This document shows, piece after piece, positions 1 through 8,100 of a stretch of 64,000 bases of DNA. The translations under genes and the position numbers were made by a program. This DNA comes from Pandoraea captiosa. Lineage in GTDB: Bacteria > Pseudomonadota > Gammaproteobacteria > Burkholderiales > Burkholderiaceae. Numbering within the stretch: the first letter of the stretch is position 1; each line of letters begins with the position of its first letter. Location: contig NZ_CABPSQ010000004.1 of the NCBI RefSeq assembly GCF_902459775.1, forward strand, positions 62,001 to 126,000, read 5' to 3'. The notes beneath the pieces were generated by a model. That model was not told the DNA's origin. It saw only the letters and a program-made list of their open reading frames with translations, and ran no database searches.

Positions 1-7
1 GCGCGAC

Positions 8-409
8 GTGCGGGCATTGTCGCTTTCCCTTGACCCGGCGTTCGGCGGAGATCGCGTGGCGGCATTCGTCTTCAGTCTTTCAGACACGATCATTGCCGCG
101 CATGGCGGCAGCACCGTGTTCTATCTGAGTGACGGGTTGGACGCGCAGCGCATCTACAATGCCGCGCGCAACGTGGAAATTGCCGCATGGCTGCTGGCAA
201 GCCGACGCGACATGACCGGAAAGCCGCTGTTGCTGGCCAACGAAATCGCGGATGTTCGCAATGTCAGCTTCGAACGCGAGTTCGGAAAAATCATCGGTCG
301 GCTGGATCTTCTCGCCGAGATGCTGGACGAGAAGTACCGCCGCGCAGGCATCGGCTACGTGCAGAACTTGCTTGGCGCGCAGTTTCTCCAGTTCTTGCCG
401 GTACGGTGA
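8..409 (+). CDS. hypothetical protein, possibly 5'-truncated by the window edge
   Basis: The reading frame starts with a GTG at position 8, but the two codons before it are also open, so the true start may lie outside the window. The 133-residue product is mostly soluble. It has an internal stretch around residues 85-105 (NVSFEREFGKIIGRLDLLAE) that looks like an amphipathic helix. I recognise no domain. Codon usage is GC-rich at third positions, like its neighbours, so it is probably real. It ends about 100 bp before the dinB control region. Confidence 0.45.
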   Translation: MRALSLSLDPAFGGDRVAAFVFSLSDTIIAAHGGSTVFYLSDGLDAQRIYNAARNVEIAAWLLASRRDMTGKPLLLANEIADVRNVSFEREFGKIIGRLDLLAEMLDEKYRRAGIGYVQNLLGAQFLQFLPVR

Positions 410-476
410 CGTGAGACCGGCGGCGTAGGTTCGTACGCGGCGACGTCACGGATGAAGCGCGAAAAGTGCACGAATG

Positions 477-492
477 CTGTATATTTGCACAG
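477..492 (+). promoter_or_regulatory. LexA (SOS) box upstream of dinB
   Basis: The 16 bases CTGTATATTTGCACAG fit the LexA operator core CTG-N10-CAG with an AT-rich centre. The box ends 17 bp before the ATG at 510. It overlaps the alternative upstream ATG at 474, which argues for the later start. SOS induction of dinB is established in many bacteria; LexA binding here is inferred. Confidence 0.8.
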
Positions 493-509
493 TGTTTTCG
501 CCGCTTATC

Positions 510-1637
510 ATGACCACCCCACTGCGCAAGATCATTCATTGCGACGCCGATTGCTTTTACGCCTCTGTCGAGATGCGTGACGACCCGTCGCTGCGTGGTA
601 TTCCGTTGGCGGTAGGTGGTCAGCCGGATCAGCGCGGCGTAGTCGCCACCTGCAACTACGAAGCGCGGGCGTTCGGCGTACGTTCGGCCATGCCGTCCGC
701 GCAGGCAGTCAAACTCTGCCCGGACCTGCGCATCATTGCGCCGTCGATGCACCGATATCAGGAAGCGTCGAAACGGATCATGGCGATTTATCGTGATTAC
801 ACCGAACTCGTCGAGCCGCTATCGCTGGACGAGGCGTATCTCGACGTGACCGACAGCCAGCATTGTGGAGGGTCGGCCACGCTGATCGCTCGCGAGATCC
901 GGGCACGGATTGCGGCGGAAGTCGGATTGACGGTGTCAGCGGGCGTGGCCCCCAACAAGTTCATTGCCAAGATCGCCAGCGATTGGCGCAAGCCCGACGG
1001 GCTGTTCGTCGTGAAACCGGCTGAGGTCGATGCGTTCGTGGCGGTGCTGCCGGTCGAAAGACTGTTCGGGGTGGGGAAGGTGACGGCCGAGAAGTTGCGC
1101 GCGCTCGGCGTCGATTCGTGTGCTGATTTGCGCGGTCATTCGATGGCGGATCTCATCGAACGTTTTGGCGTGTTCGGTCAGCGTCTGTACGAGCGCTGTC
1201 GGGGCATCGATAACCGAGAGGTCAGTCCCGACCGTGAGCGCAAGTCGATCAGCGTGGAGACCACTTACACGCGGGATTTACGAACGCTGGCCGAGTGCGA
1301 GACGGCACTGGCGCCGCTGCTTCATCAGTTGTCCGAGCGAATCGCCCGCGCGCGTCGCAGCGAGCCGCTGGCCATCGCCAAGGTCTTCGTCAAAATCCGC
1401 TTCGCCGATTTCTCGAGAACGACGGCGGAAGCTGGTGCACTCGGTGTCGACCCGGCGCAGTGCCGTGAGTTGCTGGCGCAGGCCGTAGGACGCAAACGGC
1501 GCCCGGTCAGATTGATGGGCGTTGGCGTGCGCATGCTCGAAGCGCAGGCAACGCGCCAACTGCGATTGTTCGACGACTGGGATGACACGACGCAAATCGG
1601 CCCGTCATCGGGCGATAATGCGTCGACACAGACATAA
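510..1637 (+). CDS. dinB: DNA polymerase IV (Y-family translesion polymerase)
   Basis: DinB copies past damaged template bases with low fidelity during the SOS response. The 375-residue product has the N-terminal metal site HCDADCFYASVE (residues 10-21), where Tyr17 sits at the steric-gate position (Phe13 in E. coli). The second catalytic motif LSLDEAYLDV follows near residue 110, then GVAPNKFIAKIASDW, and a little-finger domain in the C-terminal third. An in-frame ATG at 474 would add 12 residues, but it lies at the edge of the LexA box, so 510 is preferred. Polymerases of this family interact with the beta clamp; the short C-terminal segment near MLEAQATRQLRLFDD (QLRLF) resembles a clamp-binding peptide. 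Confidence 0.96.
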   Translation: MTTPLRKIIHCDADCFYASVEMRDDPSLRGIPLAVGGQPDQRGVVATCNYEARAFGVRSAMPSAQAVKLCPDLRIIAPSMHRYQEASKRIMAIYRDYTELVEPLSLDEAYLDVTDSQHCGGSATLIAREIRARIAAEVGLTVSAGVAPNKFIAKIASDWRKPDGLFVVKPAEVDAFVAVLPVERLFGVGKVTAEKLRALGVDSCADLRGHSMADLIERFGVFGQRLYERCRGIDNREVSPDRERKSISVETTYTRDLRTLAECETALAPLLHQLSERIARARRSEPLAIAKVFVKIRFADFSRTTAEAGALGVDPAQCRELLAQAVGRKRRPVRLMGVGVRMLEAQATRQLRLFDDWDDTTQIGPSSGDNASTQT

Positions 1638-1662
1638 ATAGCGCAGACGGGCGAGGTAAGGG

Positions 1663-2187
1663 ATGGCTGAGATCATCGAAGTCACATTGCGGCTCACGGC
1701 GGCATTGATCCTTGGCGGACTTGTCGGGCTCAACCGAAATCTGCACCACAAGTCCGTTGGCTTGCGAACGCTCGCGATCGTCTCGTTCGGATCGGCGCTG
1801 TTCGTGCTCGCCGTTGTGCCGTTTCCCGGAACGGCCCTGCCTTACGACAGCTCGTCCGTGAGCCGCGTGGTGCAGGGGATCGTCGCCGGCATCGGGTTCC
1901 TGGGAGCGGGGTGCATCATTCGACCGAGCCATGGCGCGTCGGTGCACGGATTCACGACGGCGGCGGCGCTGTGGAGCACCACCGGGATCGGCATCATTTG
2001 CGGGCTGGGGCGCTGGCATATCGCGCTGGTGGCGATGGTACTGCTGCTTATCGTGCTGGCGCTCGGCGGGCGAATCGAATCGCTCGCGCACCGGTGGCTG
2101 GGGCACGACGAGCCGAGCAAATCTCCAACTGACGGGGACGCGTCGGCGCCGCATGCGCACGACGACAAGTCATCTCCACGCGGCTGA
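1663..2187 (+). CDS. MgtC/SapB family inner-membrane protein
   Basis: A 174-residue polytopic protein that matches the MgtC/SapB fold from its pattern: an N-terminal hydrophobic helix with GGLVGLNRN, then HHKSVGLRTLAIVSFGSALF, then GIVAGIGFLGAGCIIR, and FTTAAALWSTTGIGIICG. In the family the conserved GxRT and GIGFLGAG motifs define the core. MgtC proteins are linked to growth at low magnesium and to modulation of F1Fo ATP synthase, but orthologues outside pathogens are poorly defined. The C-terminal ~35 residues are hydrophilic and His/Asp-rich (AHDDK). It follows dinB by 25 bp and could be cotranscribed. The magnesium role is inferred from family only. Confidence 0.85.
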   Translation: MAEIIEVTLRLTAALILGGLVGLNRNLHHKSVGLRTLAIVSFGSALFVLAVVPFPGTALPYDSSSVSRVVQGIVAGIGFLGAGCIIRPSHGASVHGFTTAAALWSTTGIGIICGLGRWHIALVAMVLLLIVLALGGRIESLAHRWLGHDEPSKSPTDGDASAPHAHDDKSSPRG

Positions 2188-2249
2188 TGCGAAAGACGCA
2201 CATCGCTGCCCCCTTTGCCTGAACGTCCGGGCCGAATCCTGCGGATACC

Positions 2250-2280
2250 GAAGAAAAATGCCCGCCGAAGCGGGCAAATG
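2250..2280 (-). terminator. Rho-independent terminator (minus strand)
   Basis: A 6-bp GC stem (GCCCGC / GCGGGC, 2260-2275, loop CGAA) is followed on the minus strand by ATTTTTC. It would end the transcript carrying the lipoprotein gene, whose stop lies 165 bp upstream on that strand. Confidence 0.75.
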
Positions 2281-2441
2281 ACGTTGTCGCAGTACCCCCA
2301 AAAGGACGTAAGAGGGCGATTTCATTTTGGTCACCTGCTGGTATTTCGCCAATCGGGGCTTGCCCGATTAGGGAAAGCACGTTCGGGTGACTACGTAACC
2401 AAGGATCCATCCAAATGCGCGATTCAAGCACACGTTCCGCT
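2281..2441 (-). other. structured non-coding stretch between lipoprotein gene and its terminator
   Basis: This 160-bp stretch has no credible open frame. It contains a 7-bp hairpin AATCGGG/CCCGATT (2351-2369) nested inside a second pairing, GTCACC with GGTGAC (about 2330-2335 and 2386-2391). Together with the terminator it could be a long structured 3' untranslated region or a 3'-derived small RNA. It resembles no RNA family I recognise. Confidence 0.3.
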
Positions 2442-2897
2442 TCACTGAAGCGCGCGCAACTCAGTGGCGCGAGCGCGAGCGACCCGCAGCCCGTCGGTTC
2501 GGAGGCTGAGTGTCGCTGCGTCGGCTTGTTGGGCGGCGTCAGACGCCGAGGTGTACGTGACAATCGCCGCCTGGCGTTCGCGCCGGAACCGTTCGGTAAT
2601 CGGCGCGCACTCGGCGGCGGCTTCGTCGGCCAGCCGCGCCGGATCGGGCACGAGATTGACGTAACGCGCGACGTGACCGTAGAGGCAGGTGCGATATTGG
2701 TCGGCGGCCGCGTCGGCGGCAGCCAGATGGCGCTCGCGCAACGTGGCAGCGTCCGGGGCTGGCTGACGTGAGGCCGACGCATTGGCGGGAGGCTTGGCGG
2801 GCGCGGCGCAGCCAACCAGAATCAGGGCGGCAGCGACGCTGCACAGGGCCGGCGCAAGATGCTGTGCGCGGGCCAAAATCGGAAACTTCCGAGTCAT
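2442..2897 (-). CDS. putative outer-membrane or periplasmic lipoprotein
   Basis: The 151-residue product begins with a basic tail and a hydrophobic helix ending in the lipobox LVGC (Cys30), so it should be processed by signal peptidase II and lipidated. The mature part starts with a Pro/Ala-rich linker and continues as an Ala/Arg-rich helical region with two cysteines (YRTCLYGHV, about residue 70, and AAECAPI, about residue 96). No named domain is recognised. It is convergent with the MgtC-like gene and divergent from phrB, with 130 bp between the starts. Confidence 0.8.
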   Translation of the reverse strand: MTRKFPILARAQHLAPALCSVAAALILVGCAAPAKPPANASASRQPAPDAATLRERHLAAADAAADQYRTCLYGHVARYVNLVPDPARLADEAAAECAPITERFRRERQAAIVTYTSASDAAQQADAATLSLRTDGLRVARARATELRALQ

Positions 2898-3030
2898 GAA
2901 GTCAGCGAGGCCGATGGCGTAAAGTCCACGATCTCGCTATGGTACGGGATTTGGCGGATTCATCCTGAATACCTCGAAGATACCCGCGATTTAACCGGAT
3001 CAAGGCGCGCCAGTGTCGCGCCAATCAGAC

Positions 3031-4500
3031 ATGAGCGAATTCCATAAAGGGCTGGTTTGGCTGCGGCGCGATCTGCGCTGCTCGGATAACGCGACGCTCG
3101 CGCAGGCGCTCGCGTCGTGCGCCGAGGTCTATCCCGTGTTCGTCTTCGATACGACCATTCTCGACGCGCTGCCGCGTGACGACCGGCGCGTGGCATTCAT
3201 TCACGCGAGCGTGAACGAATTGGCTGAAACGTTCGCCCAGGCCGGCGGCGGGCTTATCGTGCGGCACGGCGACCCGGCGGTGGAGATTCCTGCGCTGGCG
3301 CAGGCGTTGGGGGTGCAGGCGGTCTTTGCCGGGCGAGATTATGAGCCCGATGCGATCGCGCGTGACCGAGCCGTCGCGCGTTCGCTTGAAGACGCAAACA
3401 TTGCGTTCGAGACGCTCAAGGATCAGGTGATCTTCGACAGGAACGAGATTCTGACGGCGCAGGGCGAGCCGTACAGCGTTTTCACGCCATATTCGCGAGC
3501 CTGGCTCAAACAAGTGAGTGCGGGGGACCTCGCGCCGCATGGTCGTGAGTCCGATCTGAAGCGCCTGGCCAGACTGCCGCAGGGTGAAGGCGAGATTCCG
3601 TCCATGCAGGCGCTTGGATTTGATGTGCCGCCCTCACGCCGGATCGCGATTGCGGCAGGTGAGTCGGGGGCACGTCAGCTGCTGGAGGATTTTCTGCCGC
3701 GCATGTCCCAATATCACGAACGGCGCGATTTCCCCGCCGTTCGCGGGCCGAGCTACTTGTCGGTCCACTTGCGGTTCGGGACGGTGTCGATTCGGACGCT
3801 GGCGCGTGAGGCCCATGCGGCAATGCAACGTGGCGGCGACGCCGCGAACGGCGCGAAGACGTGGCTGAGTGAATTGATCTGGCGTGAGTTCTATTTCATG
3901 ATCCTGCACCATCATCCGCACGTTGTCGGCAATGCGTTCAAGCCGGCCTACGACGCGATCGAATGGGCGTCGGGCAAGACGGCGGACGCGAATTTCCAGG
4001 CGTGGTGCGAGGGGCGCACCGGGTATCCGCTGGTCGACGCAGCAATGCGCCAGATCAATCAGACCGGCTACATGCACAACCGGCTGCGCATGGTGGTTGC
4101 CAGCTTTCTGGTCAAGGACCTCGGCATCGACTGGCGTCGCGGGGAGGCGTACTTCGCGCGTCAACTGAACGACTTCGATCTGGCGGCGAATAACGGTGGC
4201 TGGCAATGGGCGGCGTCTACGGGGTGCGACGCACAACCGTATTTCCGCATCTTCAATCCGGTCACGCAGTCGGAAAAGTTCGACCCGCAGGGGCGCTTCA
4301 TCCGAAAATACGTGCCGGAACTGGCGGATCTGCCGGACAAGGCGATTCATGCGCCGTGGCGTGCGGATGCGCTGACGCTGACGGAAGCCAATGTCGCGCT
4401 GGGCCGGGAATATCCGCAGCCGCTGGTCGCCCACGACGTGGCGCGCAAGGAAACACTGGCCCGATACGCCGTGGTGAAGGCGCCCGGGGTGTCCGGCTAG
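3031..4500 (+). CDS. phrB: deoxyribodipyrimidine photolyase
   Basis: Light-driven repair of cyclobutane pyrimidine dimers. The 489-residue product starts with the antenna-domain signature LVWLRRDLRCSDNATL (residues 7-22). It then carries the FAD-binding photolyase core: SYLSVHLRFGTVSIR, WLSELIWREFYFMI, GYPLVDAAMRQINQTGYMHN, and the C-terminal FDLAANNGGWQWAASTGCDA. Those tryptophans and the Asn-Asn-Gly-Gly-Trp motif are typical of class I CPD photolyases. A GTG at 3013 would add six residues; the ATG at 3031 is preferred because it starts just before the family motif. The gene is monocistronic as far as can be seen. Confidence 0.96.
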   Translation: MSEFHKGLVWLRRDLRCSDNATLAQALASCAEVYPVFVFDTTILDALPRDDRRVAFIHASVNELAETFAQAGGGLIVRHGDPAVEIPALAQALGVQAVFAGRDYEPDAIARDRAVARSLEDANIAFETLKDQVIFDRNEILTAQGEPYSVFTPYSRAWLKQVSAGDLAPHGRESDLKRLARLPQGEGEIPSMQALGFDVPPSRRIAIAAGESGARQLLEDFLPRMSQYHERRDFPAVRGPSYLSVHLRFGTVSIRTLAREAHAAMQRGGDAANGAKTWLSELIWREFYFMILHHHPHVVGNAFKPAYDAIEWASGKTADANFQAWCEGRTGYPLVDAAMRQINQTGYMHNRLRMVVASFLVKDLGIDWRRGEAYFARQLNDFDLAANNGGWQWAASTGCDAQPYFRIFNPVTQSEKFDPQGRFIRKYVPELADLPDKAIHAPWRADALTLTEANVALGREYPQPLVAHDVARKETLARYAVVKAPGVSG

Positions 4501-4603
4501 CCCGACGACGACGCTTCGGGCAATTGAGGTTCGAGGCTCCGTGAGCGTTCCCCGGAGGCAGCGGGGGCAAATCAGGATCGAACGTTCGCGCTTCGAGGCA
4601 TCC

Positions 4604-4648
4604 GTGCGTAGTCATCGGTGCGTAGTCATCGGTGCGTAGTCATCGGTG
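4604..4648. repeat. 14-bp tandem repeat, three full copies
   Basis: The unit GTGCGTAGTCATCG occurs three times head to tail without mismatch (4604, 4618, 4632), followed by a partial GTG. It lies about 100 bp after the phrB stop in non-coding DNA. It may be a slippage or recombination product. Confidence 0.9.
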
Positions 4649-4649
4649 T

Positions 4650-4930
4650 ATACCCCCGTCAACTTTTCCCGAGCTCAGCCGTTGATAGGCTTATGGCACG
4701 CAAGAGGCCTGGGCTTCGATATCGGTTCGCAACGTCGGGGGGCGTTAGTGGGCGTCAGGGAGGAAGCAGTACAACAACAGATGGGCTCAAAAAGCTCGGA
4801 TACGAGCGAAGGGCAGGCCAAAACCACACGGGGAAGCTGGAGAAAATCCTTCGCCGCGCAGACGGCAGCTTCGAACCACGGGGTTCGCGTTGAGCGAGTG
4901 CCCGGAACTGAGCGTTCCGGGCATTTTTTT
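4650..4930 (+). ncRNA. candidate small RNA ending in an intrinsic terminator
   Basis: The 438 bp between phrB and the urea transporter hold no convincing gene. Short frames here (such as the one opening at 4694) have a third-position GC near 56 percent, well below neighbouring genes. The stretch carries clean hairpins at 4794-4807 (GCTCG-GATA-CGAGC) and 4872-4887 (CGAACC-ACGG-GGTTCG), then a strong plus-strand terminator. It could be a separate small RNA or a long phrB 3' untranslated region. No promoter is obvious. Confidence 0.3.
4899..4930 (+). terminator. Rho-independent terminator (plus strand)
   Basis: A 10-bp stem TGCCCGGAAC / GTTCCGGGCA with a 5-nt loop is followed directly by seven T residues. 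On the minus strand there is no T tract, so it does not serve the convergent urea transporter gene. Confidence 0.88.
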
Positions 4931-4938
4931 GGGCTTCT

Positions 4939-5916
4939 CTATGTCCGAACCGTTTGCCCGGGCCGTTTCGTCAACGCCAATACTGTCCAGACAGCGAGAT
5001 TGAACGGCAGCGTGAAATAGGGCCATGCCGAGGGCGCGAGCCAATGGCCCAGCGCAATGCAAATCACCGCGGCCAGCGCAGCGCCGACAAGACGCACGTT
5101 GGGATGCCGTCCGAAAACGCCCAGGCCGAGGGCCGCGAGAAAGGCGTTGACCCCGATGCCACCGGCCTGCGTGGCGAGTGCGGGCCAGACGGTCGTCAAC
5201 ACGCTGAGCATCGCCCAGATCGCCGCGCCCGACGCCAGCGCCCATAGCGTGGCGCGCGCGTTCCAGAGCGCCAGCAGATACCAGGTCAACAGTCCCAGCA
5301 CGAGCGGCGCCATGAAGATGACTTGTCCCACTGAGCAGAAGACGAAACCCGGCGCGCCAGCATCGCAGCCCGGTGTCCCCGGTCGCGGTGTGAGAGGTAG
5401 CCAGTATTGCATGGCCCACGAAAGGGTCATCACAGCGACGAACGGTCCAGTGAGCGCCGGGACCCGGTAACGTGCCAGTGCCGCCGTCAGGATGACGTTC
5501 ATGCCGACGCAGATGGCCAACCAGGTGGCAAAGGTCTCGTTCGGTTGCCATAAGGCGGCAAAGGCCACGCCCGTCAAAGCCGCGTTGTAACCCAGTAGTC
5601 CCGACCGACGTTGCGTGGGCGCGAGCCGCAAGGCGATCGCGCATACCGACGCGGCAACGCTGGCGACGAAGCCGGTCAGCGCGGTAGCCAAGTCAGCGAG
5701 GGCGAGGACTGCCAACAGCAAGGCGCCCATGCCCGCTGACGGTACGAAATAGATCTGAGCAAAGCTTGCGGTCGTTGCCCTCAATTCGCCAAGCAGCCAA
5801 TCGCGTTTATGTACCCGCCAGCGGCGCTTGAGCGCCAATGACGCAAGAACGCTCGCCCTGGGCGATGCGGCGGGGTTCGGAGTGGCCGGGACGGCGCGCG
5901 ATTGAGACTGTGGCAT
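4939..5916 (-). CDS. urea transporter family protein
   Basis: A 325-residue polytopic membrane protein. The urea-transporter signature is visible as LLGYNAALTGVAFAALWQ (after the second helix pair) and the pseudo-repeat VPALTGPFVAVMTLSW. The C-terminal half repeats the arrangement with GGIGVNAFLAALGLGVFG. Urea transporters are channel-like proteins that let urea cross the inner membrane. The frame stays open to 6030, but that extension runs into the phased repeat array, so the ATG at 5916 (MPQSQSR) is preferred. No urease gene is in the window, so the source or use of urea cannot be told from context. Confidence 0.85.
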   Translation of the reverse strand: MPQSQSRAVPATPNPAASPRASVLASLALKRRWRVHKRDWLLGELRATTASFAQIYFVPSAGMGALLLAVLALADLATALTGFVASVAASVCAIALRLAPTQRRSGLLGYNAALTGVAFAALWQPNETFATWLAICVGMNVILTAALARYRVPALTGPFVAVMTLSWAMQYWLPLTPRPGTPGCDAGAPGFVFCSVGQVIFMAPLVLGLLTWYLLALWNARATLWALASGAAIWAMLSVLTTVWPALATQAGGIGVNAFLAALGLGVFGRHPNVRLVGAALAAVICIALGHWLAPSAWPYFTLPFNLAVWTVLALTKRPGQTVRT

Positions 5917-5938
5917 GGACGGCGGCGGTGCTGAAACG

Positions 5939-6087
5939 CGGAATTTTGCGGAATGTGTCGGAACGAAGCGGAATGCCCCGCAATGGCGCCCCGGAATTGC
6001 GCTCGCGAGTGGATGTCGCGGCCACGTCATCCGCTAGTCTTCCGCGAGTGTTCCGTGCCTGTTCCGCAACGGTTCCGAAACGGTTCG
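5939..6087. repeat. two opposed arrays of helically phased CGGAAT / GTTCCG motifs
   Basis: Left arm: CGGAAT, CGGAAT, CGGAAC, CGGAAT and CGCAAT begin at 5939, 5949, 5959, 5969 and 5979, an exact 10-bp period. A further CGGAAT is at 5992. Right arm, in the opposite orientation: CTTCCG, GTTCCG, GTTCCG, GTTCCG and a degenerate GTTCG begin at 6039, 6050, 6061, 6072 and 6083, an exact 11-bp period. The array lies directly upstream of the urea transporter start, in the 353-bp gap before the end of glnS. The period near one DNA turn suggests a cooperative protein-binding array, but no binder is known to me. Confidence 0.85.
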
Positions 6088-6213
6088 ATAAGGCGCTGAA
6101 TGACGCGCCGGGAGGAGCGTTGGACGCGAGCTTACGCCGAACTGTCCCGGCCGGGCTCGCCGGCGCCTTATAGTCGGTATTTGAGTGGGTATTTGCCGTC
6201 GTGCGCCGGAAAA

Positions 6214-6245
6214 ACAAAACCCGCGCAAGCAGGCGCGGGTTTTGT
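6214..6245 (-). terminator. Rho-independent terminator after glnS
   Basis: A long stem (ACAAAACCCGCGC with its complement, loop AAGCA on the plus strand) is followed on the minus strand by a T-rich run. It sits 25 bp past the glnS stop. The symmetric A/T flanks may let it work in both directions. Confidence 0.85.
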
Positions 6246-6269
6246 CGGACGAGGAGCCGGTGTGAAGGC

Positions 6270-7988
6270 TTACTTGCCGCCGCCCTTGGCGGGCTTCACG
6301 GCCCAACTGTCCTTGAGCGAAACGATGCGGTTGAACACCGGCTTGCCCGGCACCGAGTCATGACGGTCGGCCACGAAGTAGCCGTGGCGCTCGAACTGAA
6401 CGCGGTCTTCCGGCGCGAAATTCAGCATGCCCGGCTCGACATAGGCTTGCGTGACTCGCTTGGCGTTCGGATTGATCGCGTCAAGGAAGTTCTTGTCGCC
6501 GGCATCCGGATTCGGGTCGAGGAACAGGCGGTCGTAAATACGCACTTCTGCGGCCAGCGCATGCGGTGCACTCACCCAGTGGATGTTGCCCTTGACCTTG
6601 TAGTTGTCGGCGCCCGGCGTGCCCGAACGGCTGTCTTCGAAGTAATTGCAATGCACGGCAGTGACGTTGCCGTTGGCATCGGTGTCGAAGCCCGTGCACT
6701 CCACGACGTAACCGTAACGCAGGCGCACCTTGTTGCCGGGGAACAGGCGGAAGAAGCCCTTGACCGGTTCGGCCTGAAAGTCTTCGCGCTCGATCCACAA
6801 TTCGCGTGAAATCGGGAACGTACGCATACCGCGCTCAGGGAAATGCGGATGGACCGGTGCCTGACAATCTTCCTGCTTTCCTTCCGGATAGTTGTCGATG
6901 ATGAGCTTGAGCGGGTCGAGCACAGCCGTTGCACGGGGAGCCTTCGGGTCGAGGTCGTCGCGCAGCGCCTGCTCGAGAATGCTCATGTCGATCCACGAGG
7001 CCGACTTGGCCACGCCAATGCGGTCGCAGAACAGTTGGAGACTTTCGGGCGAAAAGCCGCGGCGGCGAAGACCGACCAGCGTCGGCATGCGCGGGTCGTC
7101 CCAGCCGTCGACGTGCTTCTCATCGACCAACTGACGCAGCTTGCGCTTGCTCGTGATCGCGTAGGTCAGTTGCAGACGGGCGAATTCGATCTGTTGCGGC
7201 GTCGGACGGGTAAACATACCGGCGTCCGCGAGTTCACCGAGTACCCAGTCGTAGAACGGGCGCTGATCCTCGAATTCCAGCGTGCACAGGCTGTGCGTGA
7301 TGTTTTCGATGGCGTCTTCGAGCGGGTGCGCGTACGTGTACATCGGATAGATGCACCAGGCGTCGCCCGTACGATGGTGGTGCGCGTGACGGATACGGTA
7401 GATGGCCGGGTCGCGCAGATTGATGTTCGGCGAGGCCATGTCGATCTTGGCGCGCAGCACGTGCGTGCCGTCGGCGAACTCACCGGCGCGCATGCGGCGG
7501 AAAAGATCCAGGTTTTCCTCGACCGTCCGGTTACGGAACGGCGAATCCTTGCCCGGCTCGACCAGCGTGCCGCGATTGGTGCGCATGTCTTCGGCGCTTT
7601 GGCTGTCGACGTATGCCTTGCCACGCTGGATCAGAATTTCGGCAGCCTGATAGAGCTGTTCGAAATAGTCGCTGGCGAAATAGAGATGTTCCTTCTGCGG
7701 GGTCTCATAGCTGAAACCGAGCCACTTGACCATGTCGATGATCGAGTCGACGTATTCGGTTTCTTCTTTTTCGGGGTTCGTATCGTCAAAGCGCAGATGG
7801 CACACACCGTCGTAATCTCGCGCGATGCCGAAATTCACGCAGATGGCCTTTGCGTGGCCGATATGAAGGTAACCGTTCGGCTCCGGCGGGAAGCGCGTTT
7901 CGACGCGCTGGCCCCATTTGCCCGAGCGGTTGTCCTCGTCAATGATGTTGCGGATGAAGTTGGATGCCGCGTTCAGCTCTGTGCTCAT
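6270..7988 (-). CDS. glnS: glutaminyl-tRNA synthetase
   Basis: Charges tRNA-Gln with glutamine in the cytoplasm. The 572-residue protein has the class I signature PPEPNGYLHIGHAKAI (HIGH at residues 42-45). Further family blocks are FDDTNPEKEETEYVDSI and YPMYTYAHPLEDAIENITHS, followed by the KMSKS-like segment ITSKRKLRQL and a C-terminal anticodon-binding beta-barrel region. The frame opens at 8063, but the ATG at 7988 gives the usual GlnRS N-terminus (MSTELNAASNFIR). Having a dedicated GlnRS fits beta- and gammaproteobacteria. A -10-like TAGAAT is about 40 bp upstream on the minus strand. Confidence 0.97.
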   Translation of the reverse strand: MSTELNAASNFIRNIIDEDNRSGKWGQRVETRFPPEPNGYLHIGHAKAICVNFGIARDYDGVCHLRFDDTNPEKEETEYVDSIIDMVKWLGFSYETPQKEHLYFASDYFEQLYQAAEILIQRGKAYVDSQSAEDMRTNRGTLVEPGKDSPFRNRTVEENLDLFRRMRAGEFADGTHVLRAKIDMASPNINLRDPAIYRIRHAHHHRTGDAWCIYPMYTYAHPLEDAIENITHSLCTLEFEDQRPFYDWVLGELADAGMFTRPTPQQIEFARLQLTYAITSKRKLRQLVDEKHVDGWDDPRMPTLVGLRRRGFSPESLQLFCDRIGVAKSASWIDMSILEQALRDDLDPKAPRATAVLDPLKLIIDNYPEGKQEDCQAPVHPHFPERGMRTFPISRELWIEREDFQAEPVKGFFRLFPGNKVRLRYGYVVECTGFDTDANGNVTAVHCNYFEDSRSGTPGADNYKVKGNIHWVSAPHALAAEVRIYDRLFLDPNPDAGDKNFLDAINPNAKRVTQAYVEPGMLNFAPEDRVQFERHGYFVADRHDSVPGKPVFNRIVSLKDSWAVKPAKGGGK

Positions 7989-8100
7989 GCCTGTCCAGTG
8001 TTCGGAGTTTGGCGAATATTCTACCGTACCGCATTGCACCACGGGCGAGCGTCGACACGGCATCAGGGCGGGATGCCGGTCGTACGCTTGTCCCGAACGC

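Noticed and set aside
4604-4648. CRISPR array
   Set aside because: The 14-bp units are contiguous with no spacers and no cas genes occur in the window; the same holds for the other tandem arrays.
4750-4785. Resemblance to the 4.5S (SRP) RNA core around GTCAGG and GGAAGCAG
   Set aside because: The spacing between the elements is wrong, the apical loop is missing and the flanking arms do not pair.
4618-4893. 91-codon frame behind phrB
   Set aside because: It starts inside the 14-bp repeat and has weak coding character; the region is better described as non-coding with hairpins and a terminator.
5838-6173. 111-codon plus-strand frame across the phased array
   Set aside because: It crosses the repeat array with biased composition, has no ribosome-binding site and no family match.
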